This document shows positions 15,201-24,060 of a stretch of DNA of 64,000 bases, one piece after another. The position numbers and the translations under genes were made by a program. Source of the DNA: Lophius americanus (taxonomy: Eukaryota; Chordata; Actinopteri; Lophiiformes; Lophiidae); assembly GCA_037951165.1 (NCBI GenBank), contig JBBDHG010000134.1, positions 363,501 through 427,500 of the forward strand, given 5' to 3'. Position 1 is the first letter of the stretch; the number at the start of each line of letters is the position of its first letter. Below the pieces are notes generated by a model, which saw only the letters and a list, made by a program, of their open reading frames with translations, had not been told where the DNA came from and ran no database searches.

Positions 15201-16137
15201 CAGATCCACTGCAAGCCACCTTGGTATGTCCGACCTCCACACCTTTTTGCTAAAGCTGAGCCCAGCTATCCTATGAAAGAAGCTCACTGCAGCTGCAGCA
15301 TCCTTGAATCATTCTTTAGGTCAATTTGTAGTGCTCATGACGCGCCACAAGAATACATGTAAATCTATGGAAAACCAGAGATGACATAGTCAGTGCCATA
15401 GTGCCAAGTAATTGACAGCAACAGGACACATCGACACATTGATCATGTGCATGCCTGTGCATGCCATTGCATGTAATAGACATTTAATGAATTATGAAAT
15501 CTCAGTATAGTGAAGTATTGGATGCATAGATTTGCATTGTTTTTGCCTGTAAATGTATAGATATTTTTAATTTGTTGATACTATGTACATTCTACTTGCT
15601 TATATAATTTCAAGATTTTCGGGCAGGAAAAAAAGAGTAAAGTCAGTCCGGTGCCCGGGGAAATGAAAGTTCATATTACATAACATCGAATGTCGTGAGG
15701 AACATGATGTACCGCCCTTCGATAGAGGATTGTCTATTTCCCCTGATTCTTAGCTACCACTAGCTAGTCTGACAGAGACGGTCGGTGGATTACCCGGCGA
15801 AAATTTGAAATACGTATAAATCACTTTCGATTATACCGTACAACTGTTGCTTTCACCTCAGGTACACTGTAAAGTCTAAAGCGGTGGCTGAATACGAACA
15901 TGGGGCAAAGACATGACAGCAGTAACAAGATTAACATTTTTAGCTTTAGCTCCACCATAAAAGCTCACTTCTCGGTTTATTCGTCATGTCTGTGTCTCTT
16001 GGAGTGAGTGGTGCCTCTTACCCTCCTCCTCTGTCCCGTGCGCGGAGAAGACGGTCAGATATCCGGGTAAAAATCCCAGCGATGGCCGGTGTATACACAG
16101 AATACAGTAGCCTCCTCCAGGACATGGGAGCCGCCAT
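229..16137 (-). CDS. pgs1: Phosphatidylglycerophosphate synthase 1, 5' five coding exons (partial)
   Basis: PGS1 condenses CDP-diacylglycerol with glycerol-3-phosphate at the mitochondrial inner membrane, the committed step to cardiolipin. Coding exons in transcript order are 16137-16022, 9788-9578, 7022-6945, 2453-2354 and 418-229. All have GT/AG ends and the phases join without a break, giving about 231 residues. The start MAAPMSWRRLL is basic and hydrophobic, as expected of a mitochondrial presequence. Exon 2 carries LLLAPLL and HFQWMAEHVPVFRVPG, exon 3 has RRVVLSSLYLGTG, and exon 4 has LKVSILLDYTRGSR, all close to vertebrate PGS1. Exon 5 holds the first phospholipase-D-type HKD motif, H218-x-K220-x4-D225 in LQHIKVYLFDD. 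The second HKD motif and the C-terminus are off the left edge. The gene is divergent from socs3. Identity is very likely; the exact exon ends are inferred from splice consensus. Confidence 0.93.
440..1190 (-). mobile_element. Penelope-like retroelement remnant, 3' end
   Basis: Minus-strand reading frames in this pgs1 intron give REYRWFERGVKEAIYVKLE and then PSINRGWGLRHH. These resemble the end of the GIY-YIG endonuclease region of fish Penelope-like elements, where a WFERGVKEAIYV motif precedes a proline-serine-leucine-asparagine block. Frames are broken, so the copy is dead. The tail encodes DAWMRDETSLSQNRSPVAL, also found in the opposite orientation near 2.2 kb. Family assignment is from memory. 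Confidence 0.55.
1200..1616. repeat. Interspersed repeat next to the L2-like fragment
   Basis: AT-rich stretch followed by a block (about 1455-1560) describing the typical fish repeat wording of a short complex core after a simple A/T-rich arm. A similar core, with a 'gcaaaagaccgttcacct'-like string, recurs near 61.2 kb. It may be the 3' part of the neighbouring L2-like element or a separate repeat. No coding potential. Confidence 0.35.
1617..2096 (-). mobile_element. L2/CR1-clade non-LTR retrotransposon fragment (RT C-terminal part)
   Basis: The minus strand has an open frame of 159 codons with LDYCNSLY, then LHRLQLVQNAAARLL, then ASLHWLPV and DFKIFLIVFKALNGL. This ordered set of motifs is typical of the C-terminal end of reverse transcriptases of L2-like fish LINEs. 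The fragment lacks the catalytic YxDD region and the endonuclease. It lies in the pgs1 intron between exons 4 and 5. The frame is open but clearly a truncated element, not a host gene. Confidence 0.8.
2155..2300 (+). mobile_element. Second Penelope-like tail, opposite orientation
   Basis: The plus strand encodes EEASWMRGGTSSRQNRSPVA and then LDSNHMHDHNLDE. It is the same tail as the minus-oriented copy at about 450-550, inverted. It ends only about 54 bp from pgs1 exon 4. Fragmentary, with no complete open element. Confidence 0.5.
2354..2453 (-). CDS. pgs1: pgs1 coding exon 4
   Basis: A 100-bp exon too short to stand out as an open frame. It reads V-D-C-M-T-E-V-L-Q-R and then LKVSILLDYTRGSR, which joins exon 3 (ending LEQQL) and exon 5 (starting Q-I-N-S-R-T-M-L-L) in correct phase. 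The acceptor is a weak GTTAAG on the minus strand and the donor is GTTGTT. It supplies the segment between the substrate-binding N-terminal part and the first HKD motif. Confidence 0.85.
4110..4545 (+). mobile_element. Tc1-like transposon remnant, internally deleted
   Basis: Plus-oriented DNA matches the fish Tc1-like family whose termini read 'cagccataacatt...' and '...aatgttatggctg'. Here 'aagatctgagcggttctgac' and 'agttagagcatctcca' correspond to the transposase N-terminus. The copy jumps past the middle of the gene and ends at a terminal-repeat-like 'gatgttatggctgaacca'. Frames are broken; it is non-autonomous. Confidence 0.65.
5440..5660 (-). repeat. Dispersed fish repeat ('ccaagtttcatgaaa' type)
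   Basis: The block around 5505-5580 (ctccaccaagtttcatgaaa, then a 'caaacaaacaaac' tail) belongs to a dispersed repeat whose relatives appear in this window near 10.9-11.3, 34.2-34.4 and 51.0-51.3 kb. Non-coding. Confidence 0.45.
5670..6110 (-). mobile_element. Tc1-like transposon remnant
   Basis: Both ends are recognisable: 'caatcagccataacattt' at the left and 'tatggctgatcggtgta' at the right. The interior reads, on the minus strand, as a decayed transposase 5' half. 'gcatcagtgagccttgaatg' is the counterpart of 'cattgatgcacg...' in related copies. The 3' half of the gene is missing. Same family as the 4.1, 20.0 and 61.9 kb copies. Confidence 0.7.
6945..7022 (-). CDS. pgs1: pgs1 coding exon 3
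   Basis: A 78-bp phase-0 exon encoding ARIKTAKRRVVLSSLYLGTG and QLEQQL, flanked by AG and GTGAGA on the minus strand. This is the strongly conserved start of the PLD-like fold in PGS1. Confidence 0.92.
7201..7228. repeat. Perfect 12-bp inverted repeat
   Basis: Arms tcatgactgatt and aatcagtcatga are separated by 4 nt (aata), so the segment can form a compact hairpin. It lies in pgs1 intron 2, about 180 bp upstream of exon 3 in transcript direction. No function can be assigned. Confidence 0.85.
7229..8800. other. pgs1 intron 2, left part: no feature seen
   Basis: AT-rich intron sequence with scattered A/T runs. No exon, RNA gene or clear transposon was recognised. Confidence 0.45.
8815..9115 (-). 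mobile_element. Tc1-like transposon remnant, highly decayed
   Basis: 'ccccataacattatagccag' at the left resembles the family terminus, and 'ttacgcttggccattgttca' followed by 'cttccaacacatttacttta' corresponds to the inverted transposase start in better copies. Internal sequence is strongly diverged and partly deleted. Confidence 0.5.
10402..10432. repeat. Perfect 13-bp inverted repeat
   Basis: Arms tcatgatggatgt and acatccatcatga are separated by 5 nt. It is a clean hairpin in pgs1 intron 1 with no T-run or gene next to it. Confidence 0.85.
10535..10690 (+). mobile_element. Non-LTR retrotransposon fragment
   Basis: 'accaaaatgagcttccctca', 'ttagagatccagggtgagga' and 'cttcacatccaaaggaacca' follow in the order seen in the 3' coding part of a common fish LINE (the segment encoding M-S-F-L-R-R-V-A-G-L then R-S-Q-L-R-W-F). 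Frames are broken. Same family as the 15.0, 27.8 and 40.1 kb pieces. Confidence 0.65.
10900..11300. repeat. Dispersed fish repeat ('acgaaacttggttgaaagc' type)
   Basis: 'tttccacgaaacttggttga', 'gacatgggccaagaaatac' and 'cagatccagataaagaggc' match the ordered core of a dispersed fish repeat. The same core, more diverged, is at 34.23-34.41 kb. Non-coding. Confidence 0.5.
11590..11740 (+). mobile_element. Possible LINE 3' tail
   Basis: Ends in 'caatgacaataaagtg' after a T-rich block, a wording typical of CR1/L2-type LINE 3' ends in fish. A second similar tail, 'acatgacaataaatgcc', ends near 13.06 kb. No coding part remains. Confidence 0.35.
13380..13520 (-). mobile_element. Possible Tc1-like scrap
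   Basis: 'gtaggtgctaaccaccgcag' and 'gggatccttattcctgacca' resemble inverted pieces of the Tc1 family present elsewhere in the window. Divergence is high and no terminal repeat is visible. Confidence 0.3.
14960..15340 (-). mobile_element. Non-LTR retrotransposon 3' fragment
   Basis: Read on the minus strand: EMSFFHRIAGLSFSKKV-like residues, then W-F-W-H-L-I-W-M-P-S-G-H-L-L and GRTRTRWRDHISYL. These are the typical C-terminal motifs of a common fish LINE ORF2. The element's 3' end lies at the left, with 'cattcattcattttctaacc'. Truncated and frameshifted. Confidence 0.75.
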
Positions 16138-16420
16138 TGCTGTAGTGGAGACACTTTGGTTAAACTTTATTGACACAATCCCGAGTTCAGAGACACCGTG
16201 TGCTGAATGTAGTCTATAGCCCTTAATACACATAGATGGCGCGAAAGCGCCACAATTAAGAACCTTCCCTAAGACGCCTAGTTTTGCTTATACATAAGAC
16301 GATAACGGAACGCCATTGCACCGGTTTGTAGGGCTAAGGCTAGCAACATGGTGTGTCCCAATTACCTTTGAAGAGCGTTTGCTGTGACGTTAAACATGTG
16401 CGTCGAGCAGCCCGTTCAAA
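16138..16420 (-). promoter_or_regulatory. Putative pgs1 5' UTR and promoter region
   Basis: This is the sequence immediately upstream of the pgs1 start codon. It is richer in CpG than the flanking AT-rich DNA (for example the stretch around 16230-16330) and has no obvious TATA box at a useful distance, which fits a housekeeping promoter. The transcription start cannot be fixed from sequence alone. Confidence 0.35.
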
Positions 16421-18950
16421 GAAATACATTAACATTAAAATAATTATGTACTAAAACTGTAATGTGACTTTTGAGTTTGACATAATGAGCACCGGGATGC
16501 CACACTCTCCTAAATTTAAAGATATTTTCATTTTATGTTTACTTTGTTCTGTGAGTTAGTCGCTAACGGTACTAGACGCACACATAATGCGTCATGAAGG
16601 CGTCCTAGCTCTGTCCCGCCTTTTTATATAGCGTTTACATTATACAGTCCCACCTGGAAGGAGGTGACGGAGCACCAACTATTTCCTCAGCTTTATCAGG
16701 AGCGTAAAGCTTTAGACGCCACAAGGAGACCTTTGCTACCTTTATACAGAACAGAGATGCTGAATAAGACGTACCACATGTCACATGCAACAATAAATAC
16801 ATGAATAAAATAAATTAAGTGGTATTGGTTGTCTGTATAAGCGTTTGTTTTTAGATATAAATGCATTGTTGATAGGGAAATTAAAATATTCCCTTTGCCC
16901 CACTCATTTCTGGAGTCTTTCCTTATATTATATCTGTGACATGCCGTGCCCACCGTTCTGTTTGAAGGATGCAAGATTGTCTGACCTAGTAGATGGGCCC
17001 AGACATTGTGAGCATATAATGGTCCTGCAATTTTCCGGGATGTGAACTACACCTGAGCATTCTGGAATCTTTTCTGTTATAACAGATCTTTCTGTAATAA
17101 ACCTATATATTTACGTATGACAACTAAGACTCTCAAAGTTAATTCCTTTTCCTCCAACAATCAGAAGATTTTTCTTCATCGTCTATATTCTAAGGTTGTC
17201 CGTTGATAGTTTAAATGCAGTTTTTCTATGTACATATCACCATACATTGTCACTTTCATTGCCCATATATCCTGCTTGTTGTACATATTGCATATGTATT
17301 TATAGATGCATGTTGCACTCAGTTTTTATTTGTAGTTGCACCCTGAATCTGGAATATTATTTGCATCCAGAGAAGATGTAGATTTGCAGTAAATCTTATG
17401 GGCTCGTTGTTTACTTATTTTCCTCTAAGCACTACAAGCATTATTACTGAATTTAGAAGCAAAGCTCTCGTGATTGTCCCACTCCAGCAGTGGTAAGGAA
17501 TATTTTTCCAAGTTCTGACTCTAGGTAATTATCTGTATCGCCACTATTATCTCATTGATTTTTCCATAGGCCATGTCCTCCCTCTCCTTCAGCAAAAAAG
17601 AAGAAATCCTGCAAACACTCAAACAATATCCTCCATGTGAGATATAAACAACTGAAATGTTGGTGCGCACACCAGAGAGTGAGCAACCTCTCCTGATTCA
17701 TAAATACATTCCTTATAAAAGTATTACTGTTAACACTTGCATGATCTTTACCCCGTGTACTATCTATGAAAGGTTATGCCTTCTGTTATTTGGTCATGCA
17801 GTTTGTGATTTACACAGCTGTGTATTTCTGCTGGCACGTAAATTTCATTCACCAGCTTTTGTTGACATTGGAGGATTTGAACCTGCTACACTGAGTCAAT
17901 GGATGTTCAAAATACTTTTAGCGTTGGATTAGTAATAGTTAGTCATCATGATGTTACTTCTACAGTTTTAATGTTGCTGTGCTTTTCCAATTATTTTAGT
18001 GATGAAAATATGAATAGTTCTACTACTTGAGTATTAATTCATAGTCCTATAACCATATTTGATTTATTGAATTTTATCTGAGCAGATATAACGAATACTA
18101 GTCACACATAAGCATACAAATTATTTCTCTTATATGCATATATGTATATTTATATATATATATACATTAATAATAAATACAAATATTAGTAATGAAGAAC
18201 AATACTGTTTACAATAATATTGACCGACTTTTATTGTTTCGACTTTTAGCCCATTTCACTGTTTCAGGGACTTTGCCTTTATGGAGGATTTAAGGTCACG
18301 ATAAGCAGTACTATAGCATTTCATTACTGGATGTTGCTCAAGGCACTTACAGAAAGTCAGATGCTTCCTGAAATGACATGAGGGCCCGAGGGACCTTATC
18401 TTCAAACATTAGCCACCTTGTAGTAGGTTCTCATTAATCATCTATCAGGTTGTGCAAACAGAGACAAGAAAATGGTCGTGAAGCTGGACGTGTAAATGAA
18501 TATTCTGACTCAAGCAAGGACATATTTAGTATATTTATCTTTATATATTTATTTTTGATTTATTAAATGACTAATTGTAAAATATGCTCGCTTACATTAT
18601 AGATAACAACAGAATACAATACTGGAGTGATAAAGGAAAAAAACATTTACTTTCTAATGTGGACATGTTTTCAGTATTCAGTAATTTTGAGGTACAGTAG
18701 GAGTATTTACATTGTATTATTCTACTCCGCTACATGTTAGATTAAAATATTTCAATTTGCGCCAATGTTATTATTGATATAAAAATGTAAGATCGTCTTA
18801 AAAGGCACAATGTAAACCAAAATATTATGAAGCAGATTAAATTTGACCTGTAGAACTTGAGATTGCTATTCACACATTAATGTACCTTCATCAACAATTG
18901 AAGGCTATAATTAAATGAGCATGATCACAGCTATACACCGGCAGTATTGT
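16421..18950. other. Intergenic sequence between pgs1 and socs3
   Basis: AT-rich DNA with short A/T runs and a small (TA) run near 18149-18166. No exon, RNA gene or recognisable repeat family was found. Confidence 0.45.
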
Positions 18951-18956
18951 ACTTGA

Positions 18957-19022
<66 letters not shown>

Positions 19023-19029
19023 ATATATT
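18957..19029. repeat. (TA)n microsatellite
   Basis: An uninterrupted AT dinucleotide run of more than 60 bp, ending in 'ctatatatt'. It sits at the upstream edge of the CpG-rich socs3 5' region and is self-complementary, so it could extrude a cruciform. Confidence 0.97.
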
Positions 19030-19490
19030 GTGCTTTAGGGCTATAGTAGCACACGTGGGTCTGTTGAATCTGTTGAATTGTTTGACTTTGTCAAGAAGGG
19101 AACCCAGCAGTACCAGGAAAGAGCCCCGCAAAAGGTCACGCTGATTATTTATTGGCACTCTGCCAAAGGAGAGCGCGGGCACTTGCGTCTGTTCTTTGCG
19201 TGCGTGTGTGCGCGCGAGAACGTGCGTGTGTTTACTGGAAAGAGCTCTGAACCGGGTAGGCGGAGCCTTACGAACATTGGGAAGCAAACTCCAATAACCT
19301 TCCTCCACACCGAGACAGGAGCCCTACACATTCCTCCGCTCAGGACTGAACCCACACGCGTCGCAGACACGTTTTTTTAATTTTAATGCCTGAGTTAATA
19401 ATTCATCTGGCACTACTCTCGGGTAGTTTGCAGATCCTCTCCTTTGGCGAAGAGCGGCTGCGGTGCGGGGTTCAACAAATCCGCAAGGTT
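19030..19490 (+). promoter_or_regulatory. Putative socs3 promoter and non-coding first exon
   Basis: CpG content rises sharply here (gagcgcgggc, gcgcgcgagaacgtgcg). TTACTGGAA at 19232-19240 resembles STAT sites of mammalian SOCS3 promoters. A CCAAT-containing string (ctccaataac) and a GC-rich 'gggtaggcgg' follow. A plausible donor, ccgcaag|gttagt, is at 19487/19488. It would splice to the strong acceptor ctctttccag before 21037, giving the untranslated first exon and intron that SOCS3 genes usually have. The transcription start is not determinable here. Confidence 0.4.
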
Positions 19491-20011
19491 AGTTCACATC
19501 TCTCCAAGGCGCTCATTCATGCAGGGGAAATGTCAGGAAAGATCCACGGATAGCGGTCGGTATTCGGACACTTTGTGCGGCAGGATACGCAAGTGAAATC
19601 ATGCCCCACCAGCGGCTCTCTGGTGATTCTGGACCGTCCCGCTTCCAACACTGTCCGGTGTCTCAATCCAGCCCATGCGTGACACTTTTCTGGTGCCAGT
19701 GAAACCGGAGAATGGGGCCTCTGTGTCTGGCCGAGCAGAAAAGAAGAGGGGTGAAAGTGGGGGAGGAAAAAAGAGCGCTGGTGACCCCGTTTCTGAAATC
19801 CCTTGTTGCGGTACGCCGGATCGAAGACAATTGAAAGCAATCAGGATCCAGTTGCTGTCTGTCTTGCTCGGTGCTGCAGCAGCTGCAGGCTCAGTACGCC
19901 AGGATTCATTCAAATAGATAAAACCTGAATGCTCGCTGCAAAGTCTGGCATTATGCATTTGTCAAAGTCGCAGTAGCTGTATTATGGTGGGCACCAGTAT
20001 AGCAAAGTGGT
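19491..20011. other. CpG-rich downstream flank of the putative socs3 first exon
   Basis: GC-rich sequence with overlapping open frames on both strands (80 and 119 codons). I regard these as composition artefacts. It may be part of the promoter CpG island or of an alternative first exon. Confidence 0.35.
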
Positions 20012-20470
20012 CTGTAACCAGCCATAACATTTTAACCACTGACAGGTGATGTCATATTACGAATGGATACCTCGTTAGAATGGCACCTGTCAGTTAGTGG
20101 AGGCAGAAAAATAGGCTCGCATAAGGATCCGAGTGACTTCAAGGATCAAATTGTCATGGCAAAGACACCTGGGTTAGAGCATCTCAAGAACTGTGTGTTG
20201 TGTTTTAAATTCCCAGTCTGCAGTTGTTAGCACCTACCAAAATGGTCTTTGGAAGGACACCGTTGACATAGTCATGGGTGCACGAGGCTCAGGTATGTGC
20301 TTGACCGATTGTCTGATCCCAAAGAAGAGCTGCTGTAGCACACATTGCTGAAAAAAGTTAATATTGTTTTTGATGGATAAGCCTCCGAGCACTCCGTCTA
20401 TCACAGAGCTGTTTGGCGGCAAAAGGGAATCTACACAATATTAGGCAGGTGGTTTTGATGTTATGGCATA
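20012..20470 (+). mobile_element. Tc1-like transposon remnant
   Basis: Begins 'accagccataacattttaac' and ends 'ggttttgatgttatggc', the two termini of the family. The interior has 'aaggatccgagtgacttcaa' and 'agagctgctgtagcacacat', matching transposase N-terminal and middle positions of related copies. The 3' half is deleted. It lies in the presumed first intron of socs3. Confidence 0.75.
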
Positions 20471-20734
20471 TCTCTGTATTTATAGTAATAGAGTTCCTAG
20501 CATGAGCTTTCGAGTAGGGATGGGCAATGATATTCTGCAAAGAAAAATTGATTCTCTAGACTTTAATACCGGTGCCACGAAGTATCCCATATGACACATC
20601 TATATTTGCTGGTTATGTCATAGTTCAAGACCCAATTGTTGGTCATCCCCTCCATATTTGGGTCAAATGCAGGGAATTGGCCAACAACAACATCCAGAAC
20701 TTGTTTAAATCAGGCTACAATCAGGTAGTCTGAA

Positions 20735-20945
20735 CCAGTCATCAAGAAGGATATCTGGTGAACCAGTGACAGGGTCATAGGTGCCCAAGGCTCCGTGATG
20801 TGCATTGGGAGCGAAGGCTTAGCCCATAATTGTTATATATTTCATAAGAGCGGCTGTCACACCCATTGCTGAAAAATGTGTCCGGACATACATGGCATAG
20901 CAGAGCTATTAGTCAGGTGGTTTTAATGTTATGGCTGATGTATCC
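20735..20945 (+). mobile_element. Tc1-like transposon remnant, short
   Basis: 'gtgaaccagtgacagggtca', 'ggtgcccaaggctccgtgat' and 'gtggttttaatgttatggct' appear in family order. It is a second truncated copy directly after the 20.0-20.5 kb one, also in the presumed socs3 intron 1. The 5' terminus is missing. Confidence 0.7.
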
Positions 20946-21036
20946 ATGTCGCTTCACTGTAGCCTGCTTTTGCACATCCTCATCAATCTTTACGCGGAGA
21001 TGTGCCTAATCTATCTCCCTTCTTCCCTCTTTCCAG

Positions 21037-21253
21037 GTGTGTTTAGGTGCTCTCTCCCAGCCCCTCTCTGGATGCATCAGACTCCTCTGCCCCGGGGCCC
21101 TGGACCCGGTGTGTGACCCTGCCACCCTTACCCCATCCCCCTTCTCTTTCCTCACCCACTTCCCAAAACACCTTTCCTCTTGTTCAACTCGAGGCTCCTG
21201 TTCAGGGCCCCCTGCCTCTCATCAAGCAGCCAGAGGCAGGGGGCCATGGAGCC
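21037..21253 (+). other. socs3: socs3 5' UTR portion of the first coding exon
   Basis: Starts at a strong acceptor (a pyrimidine tract, then tttccag) and runs to the AUG. The frame is open in register with the CDS from 21047, but there is no in-frame AUG before 21254. Very C-rich. Confidence 0.6.
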
Positions 21254-21260
21254 ATGGTAA
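21246..21260 (+). CDS. Overlapping upstream ORF of socs3 (M-E-P-W-stop)
   Basis: An AUG in good context (gggccATGG) begins 8 nt before the socs3 AUG in another frame. It encodes four residues and terminates at TAA 21258-21260, just past the main start. Ribosomes that use it can reach the socs3 AUG only by leaky scanning or backward reinitiation. This is a sequence observation; use in vivo is not shown. Confidence 0.5.
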   Translation: MEPW

Positions 21261-22056
21261 CCTTCAACAGAGGCCCCCCCCTCGCAATGAACAACGCAAC
21301 CCCTCCAGAAGGCAGGGTTCAGGGGTCAAAATTAACCCCACATCACTTCAAGCCCTTTAGCTCTCATGCGCACTACCAGCAGGTCAGTCACTACTGAGTA
21401 AATGGAGAAACACCTGAATGTGTGGTTGAAATTTGAACATTCCTCCTGCCTGATAAAAGATAATAATGCGTCTGAATGTGTGTTTACGCCCTCTTCAGGT
21501 GATGCGTGCATTCCGTAAGCTACAGGAGAGCGGCTTCTACTGGGGATCTGTGGGGGGCCGGGAGGCCAGCTCCAGACTGCGTTCAGAACCACCCGGCACC
21601 TTCCTGATCCGCGACTCTTCAGACCACCACCACTTCTTTACCCTCTCTGTCCAGACAGCACGAGGAACCAAGAACCTGCGCATCCACAGTGAGGGGGGTG
21701 GCTTCTTCTTGCAGCCAGACACCCAAAACACCCAAGAGCCCCCACAGTTTGATTGCGTGCTAAAACTCATAACGCACTACATGGGCAAAGGGTCTTATGG
21801 TCAGAGGAGCAGAGACGGAGCGCGTGGGGGCAGTTCAGACGAGGCAGAAATGAAAGGACGTAGCGTGTATTTGATCCACACTGGTGGTGAGAGGATTCCT
21901 TTGGAATTAAGTCGGCCCCTGTTGACTTCTCTCTCATCCCTGCAGCACCTGTGCAGGAGAACCCTGAACAACCAGGGCCTGGGAGAGTCGGAGGGAGCCG
22001 AGCAGCTTCCGCACACACTTAGAGACTTCTTGGAGGAGTACGATGCTCCTATATGA
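21254..22056 (+). CDS. socs3: Suppressor of cytokine signalling 3
   Basis: Inhibits JAK kinases bound to gp130-class receptors and recruits a Cullin5 E3 ligase, closing a STAT-induced feedback loop. Exons 21254-21382 and 21499-22056 encode 228 residues (human has 225). The N-terminus starts M-V-T and keeps Met12. The kinase-inhibitory region is F32-K-P-F35 (human L-K-T-F), followed by an SH2 domain with RKLQESGFYWGS, the phosphotyrosine Arg81 in TFLIRDSSD, and LTLSV/TKNLRI-type strands. A short hydrophilic insert replaces the human PEST loop. The SOCS box begins at L-E-L-S-R-P-L and ends F-L-E-E-Y-D-A-P-I. Splicing is required because the unspliced frame stops after Q-V-S-H-Y. Fish carry two socs3 paralogues; the divergent N-terminus may point to socs3b, but this is unresolved. 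Confidence 0.93.
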
Positions 22057-23990
22057 CTGACTGGAACAGCAGTGGTTCCAATACATGGACAGCAGAGACC
22101 AGCTCTCAGTGCTAATCTACATATGTGCACCACCAGGTACTGACGACAGTTAGTCTTAGATGCCAATGTGAGGTCAGCTTTTCATTCCGACCAGAGTCAG
22201 CTCTGTTTCCACATCATCTACCTAGAGTCTCCAAACAACCAGGGGTCTGGGATGAGTAGTGTGATCTGGGTAACCGACAATTACCTCATCTAACCTGCCT
22301 CGAAAGAACTGACCACTAGTGTTGAGTGGCAGATGAAGTCAGAGGTCAAAGCCTTTCTATCACTGACTGAGACGCAGAGCAGAGCCTCGCAGAAGAGTAT
22401 CCTGATGGGTAGATATTAACAGTGACAGCGACGACTTAATCATTGTACTGCCCCTGATGCCAGCGAGTTTAATCTGCTGGAGGAGAGAAGTCCCCTCTGT
22501 CGCCCTGACATGTACAACGCTTTTCTTTTTATTATCCCTGGACAGAAAGAGAAAAGGCAAAGGACAGAACGGCACAGAGGGGGTGACTGAAGGTGGAGCC
22601 ACAAAAAAAAGGCCAAAGTCCAAACCAGGGGCCCAATACAGAGAATGTACAGTTTTTGTTTGTCTCTGTGTGTTTTTGTTGTGGTGCCGCACACATTTCC
22701 ATTGCAGCTTCCCGCAAATGTTACCTCATAGGGGGGAGTTGGGTGGGCATGCACGCAAGCTCCACACACACGCAGGTACAGAACCACATGTAGGTTGTTA
22801 GCATGGGAACGAGAGAAGAAGCTTTACAAAGCATCTTCTCCTCCTGTGTGTTTCTTCTCCATTACCCATTCCTTGAACCTACCCCCTCCCTCGCCCCCAC
22901 CCCCTTCTCTCCCTCATTCAGAGTTGAGCTTTGACAGAAAACAGACATCTGAGGCAGAGACAAATGCCTGTTACTGAGACAAAATTCTCTACATGACACC
23001 AAAGAAGACGGCAGAACTTATTTTTGTCCATACTAGCTGGAAAATTGTTAGCGACACTGTAAAGCTCTTTAGGGAATGACAACCACGAGAATCATAGAAG
23101 ATTGGGGGAGGGTGAAAATGAGACTGGGATTAGGAAACTAGAAGACAGACAACTGGGGTGGGGGAGCTAGGGTGGGAGAGAATGGGGAGGAGACATACTG
23201 GTATACAGCTAAACAAAAACATTGATGTCCAAGACGTAGTGGAAATGACCAACGGGATTAAGATCCTAAAAACACGCAGCCAACTTTGCTAAGGAGCCCC
23301 GTGTGTAAAGGAACATTTTGTTTTAATTCTGTCTTACATTGATTTTTTTCCTTACTTAATCATCTCAACATTATTTTGTTTTGTGTTGTTGTGTTTGAAC
23401 GTCTCCGTTCATGAAGGAGAAAATAGAGGAGGTGAACTGTTTTGTGCTTTATTCCTGTAAATTTTGAAAGGTTACACACCCCACTGACCCTCAATAGTTA
23501 CCTCTGAAGCCGGAGTTTGGTTTGTTTGTCTGTCTCAATGTCAAGGGAACACAAGACTCCCTGAAAATGATTCTCAAAACAAAACCCTTTTTGTAAAACA
23601 AAATACAAGACTCAGATTTGACAAAAATGCTTTACAGTGCTCATATTTACCTGTGATCCATATTGGAGTGGTAGCCTTCTCAGATCCTGAACATGCCGTG
23701 ATTTCAAGTGAGGAATGGGCTAAGATTCCTCAGAAATGCTGCCAGAAGAGCACTGAATTATACCGTAGTGGTACAAATTTAGTGTCAAATCTCCGTCTTT
23801 ATTTTCTCACATCAACACCGAGTTTTTACATGTGTTGCATCAGTGGACCACACGTGTATGTTGAATGATTTGTCTTTTATAAAGACTCTCTTGCAAAAGG
23901 CTGGCCACTAGTCTGGCAAAATACAAGCTGTAATATCTGAAATGACAAAGCATTACAAAAAAAAAATAAATGAAAAGGAACATTGCACAT
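22057..23990 (+). other. socs3: socs3 3' UTR (inferred)
   Basis: No other gene lies downstream. The sequence stays complex and carries U-rich stretches such as 23390-23470 ending in gtaaattttgaaagg, and 'atatttatatttc' near 23988-24003. These fit a rapidly degraded cytokine-feedback mRNA. Open frames in this stretch on both strands show no family motifs. Confidence 0.5.
23965..23970 (+). terminator. socs3: Candidate socs3 polyadenylation signal AATAAA
   Basis: A canonical hexamer in an A-rich stretch about 1.9 kb after the stop codon. It is the first AATAAA noticed downstream in sense orientation; a mapped 3' end would be needed to confirm it. Confidence 0.4.
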
Positions 23991-24060
23991 ATTTATATTT
24001 CTAAAATATTTCAATAATTTATATTAAAGAGCACTATTTTTACAAAATGTAAATGCATTG

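Larger units (their letters stand above)
9789..16021. other. pgs1 intron 1, repeat-rich
   Basis: About 6.2 kb between the first two coding exons. It contains at least three LINE-derived pieces (10535-10690, about 11590-11740 and 14960-15340), a dispersed fish repeat (10900-11300), a possible Tc1 scrap (13380-13520), an A-homopolymer near 12842-12860 and a perfect hairpin at 10402. The rest is AT-rich, with no gene seen. Confidence 0.5.

Noticed and set aside
19599..19958. Overlapping open frames on both strands (80 and 119 codons) near the socs3 promoter
   Set aside because: GC-rich composition removes stops; no family motif, no matching frame usage, and the location fits a CpG island.
22360..22801. 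Several frames of 60-115 codons on both strands after socs3
   Set aside because: Best explained as 3' UTR; no motif and mutually overlapping.
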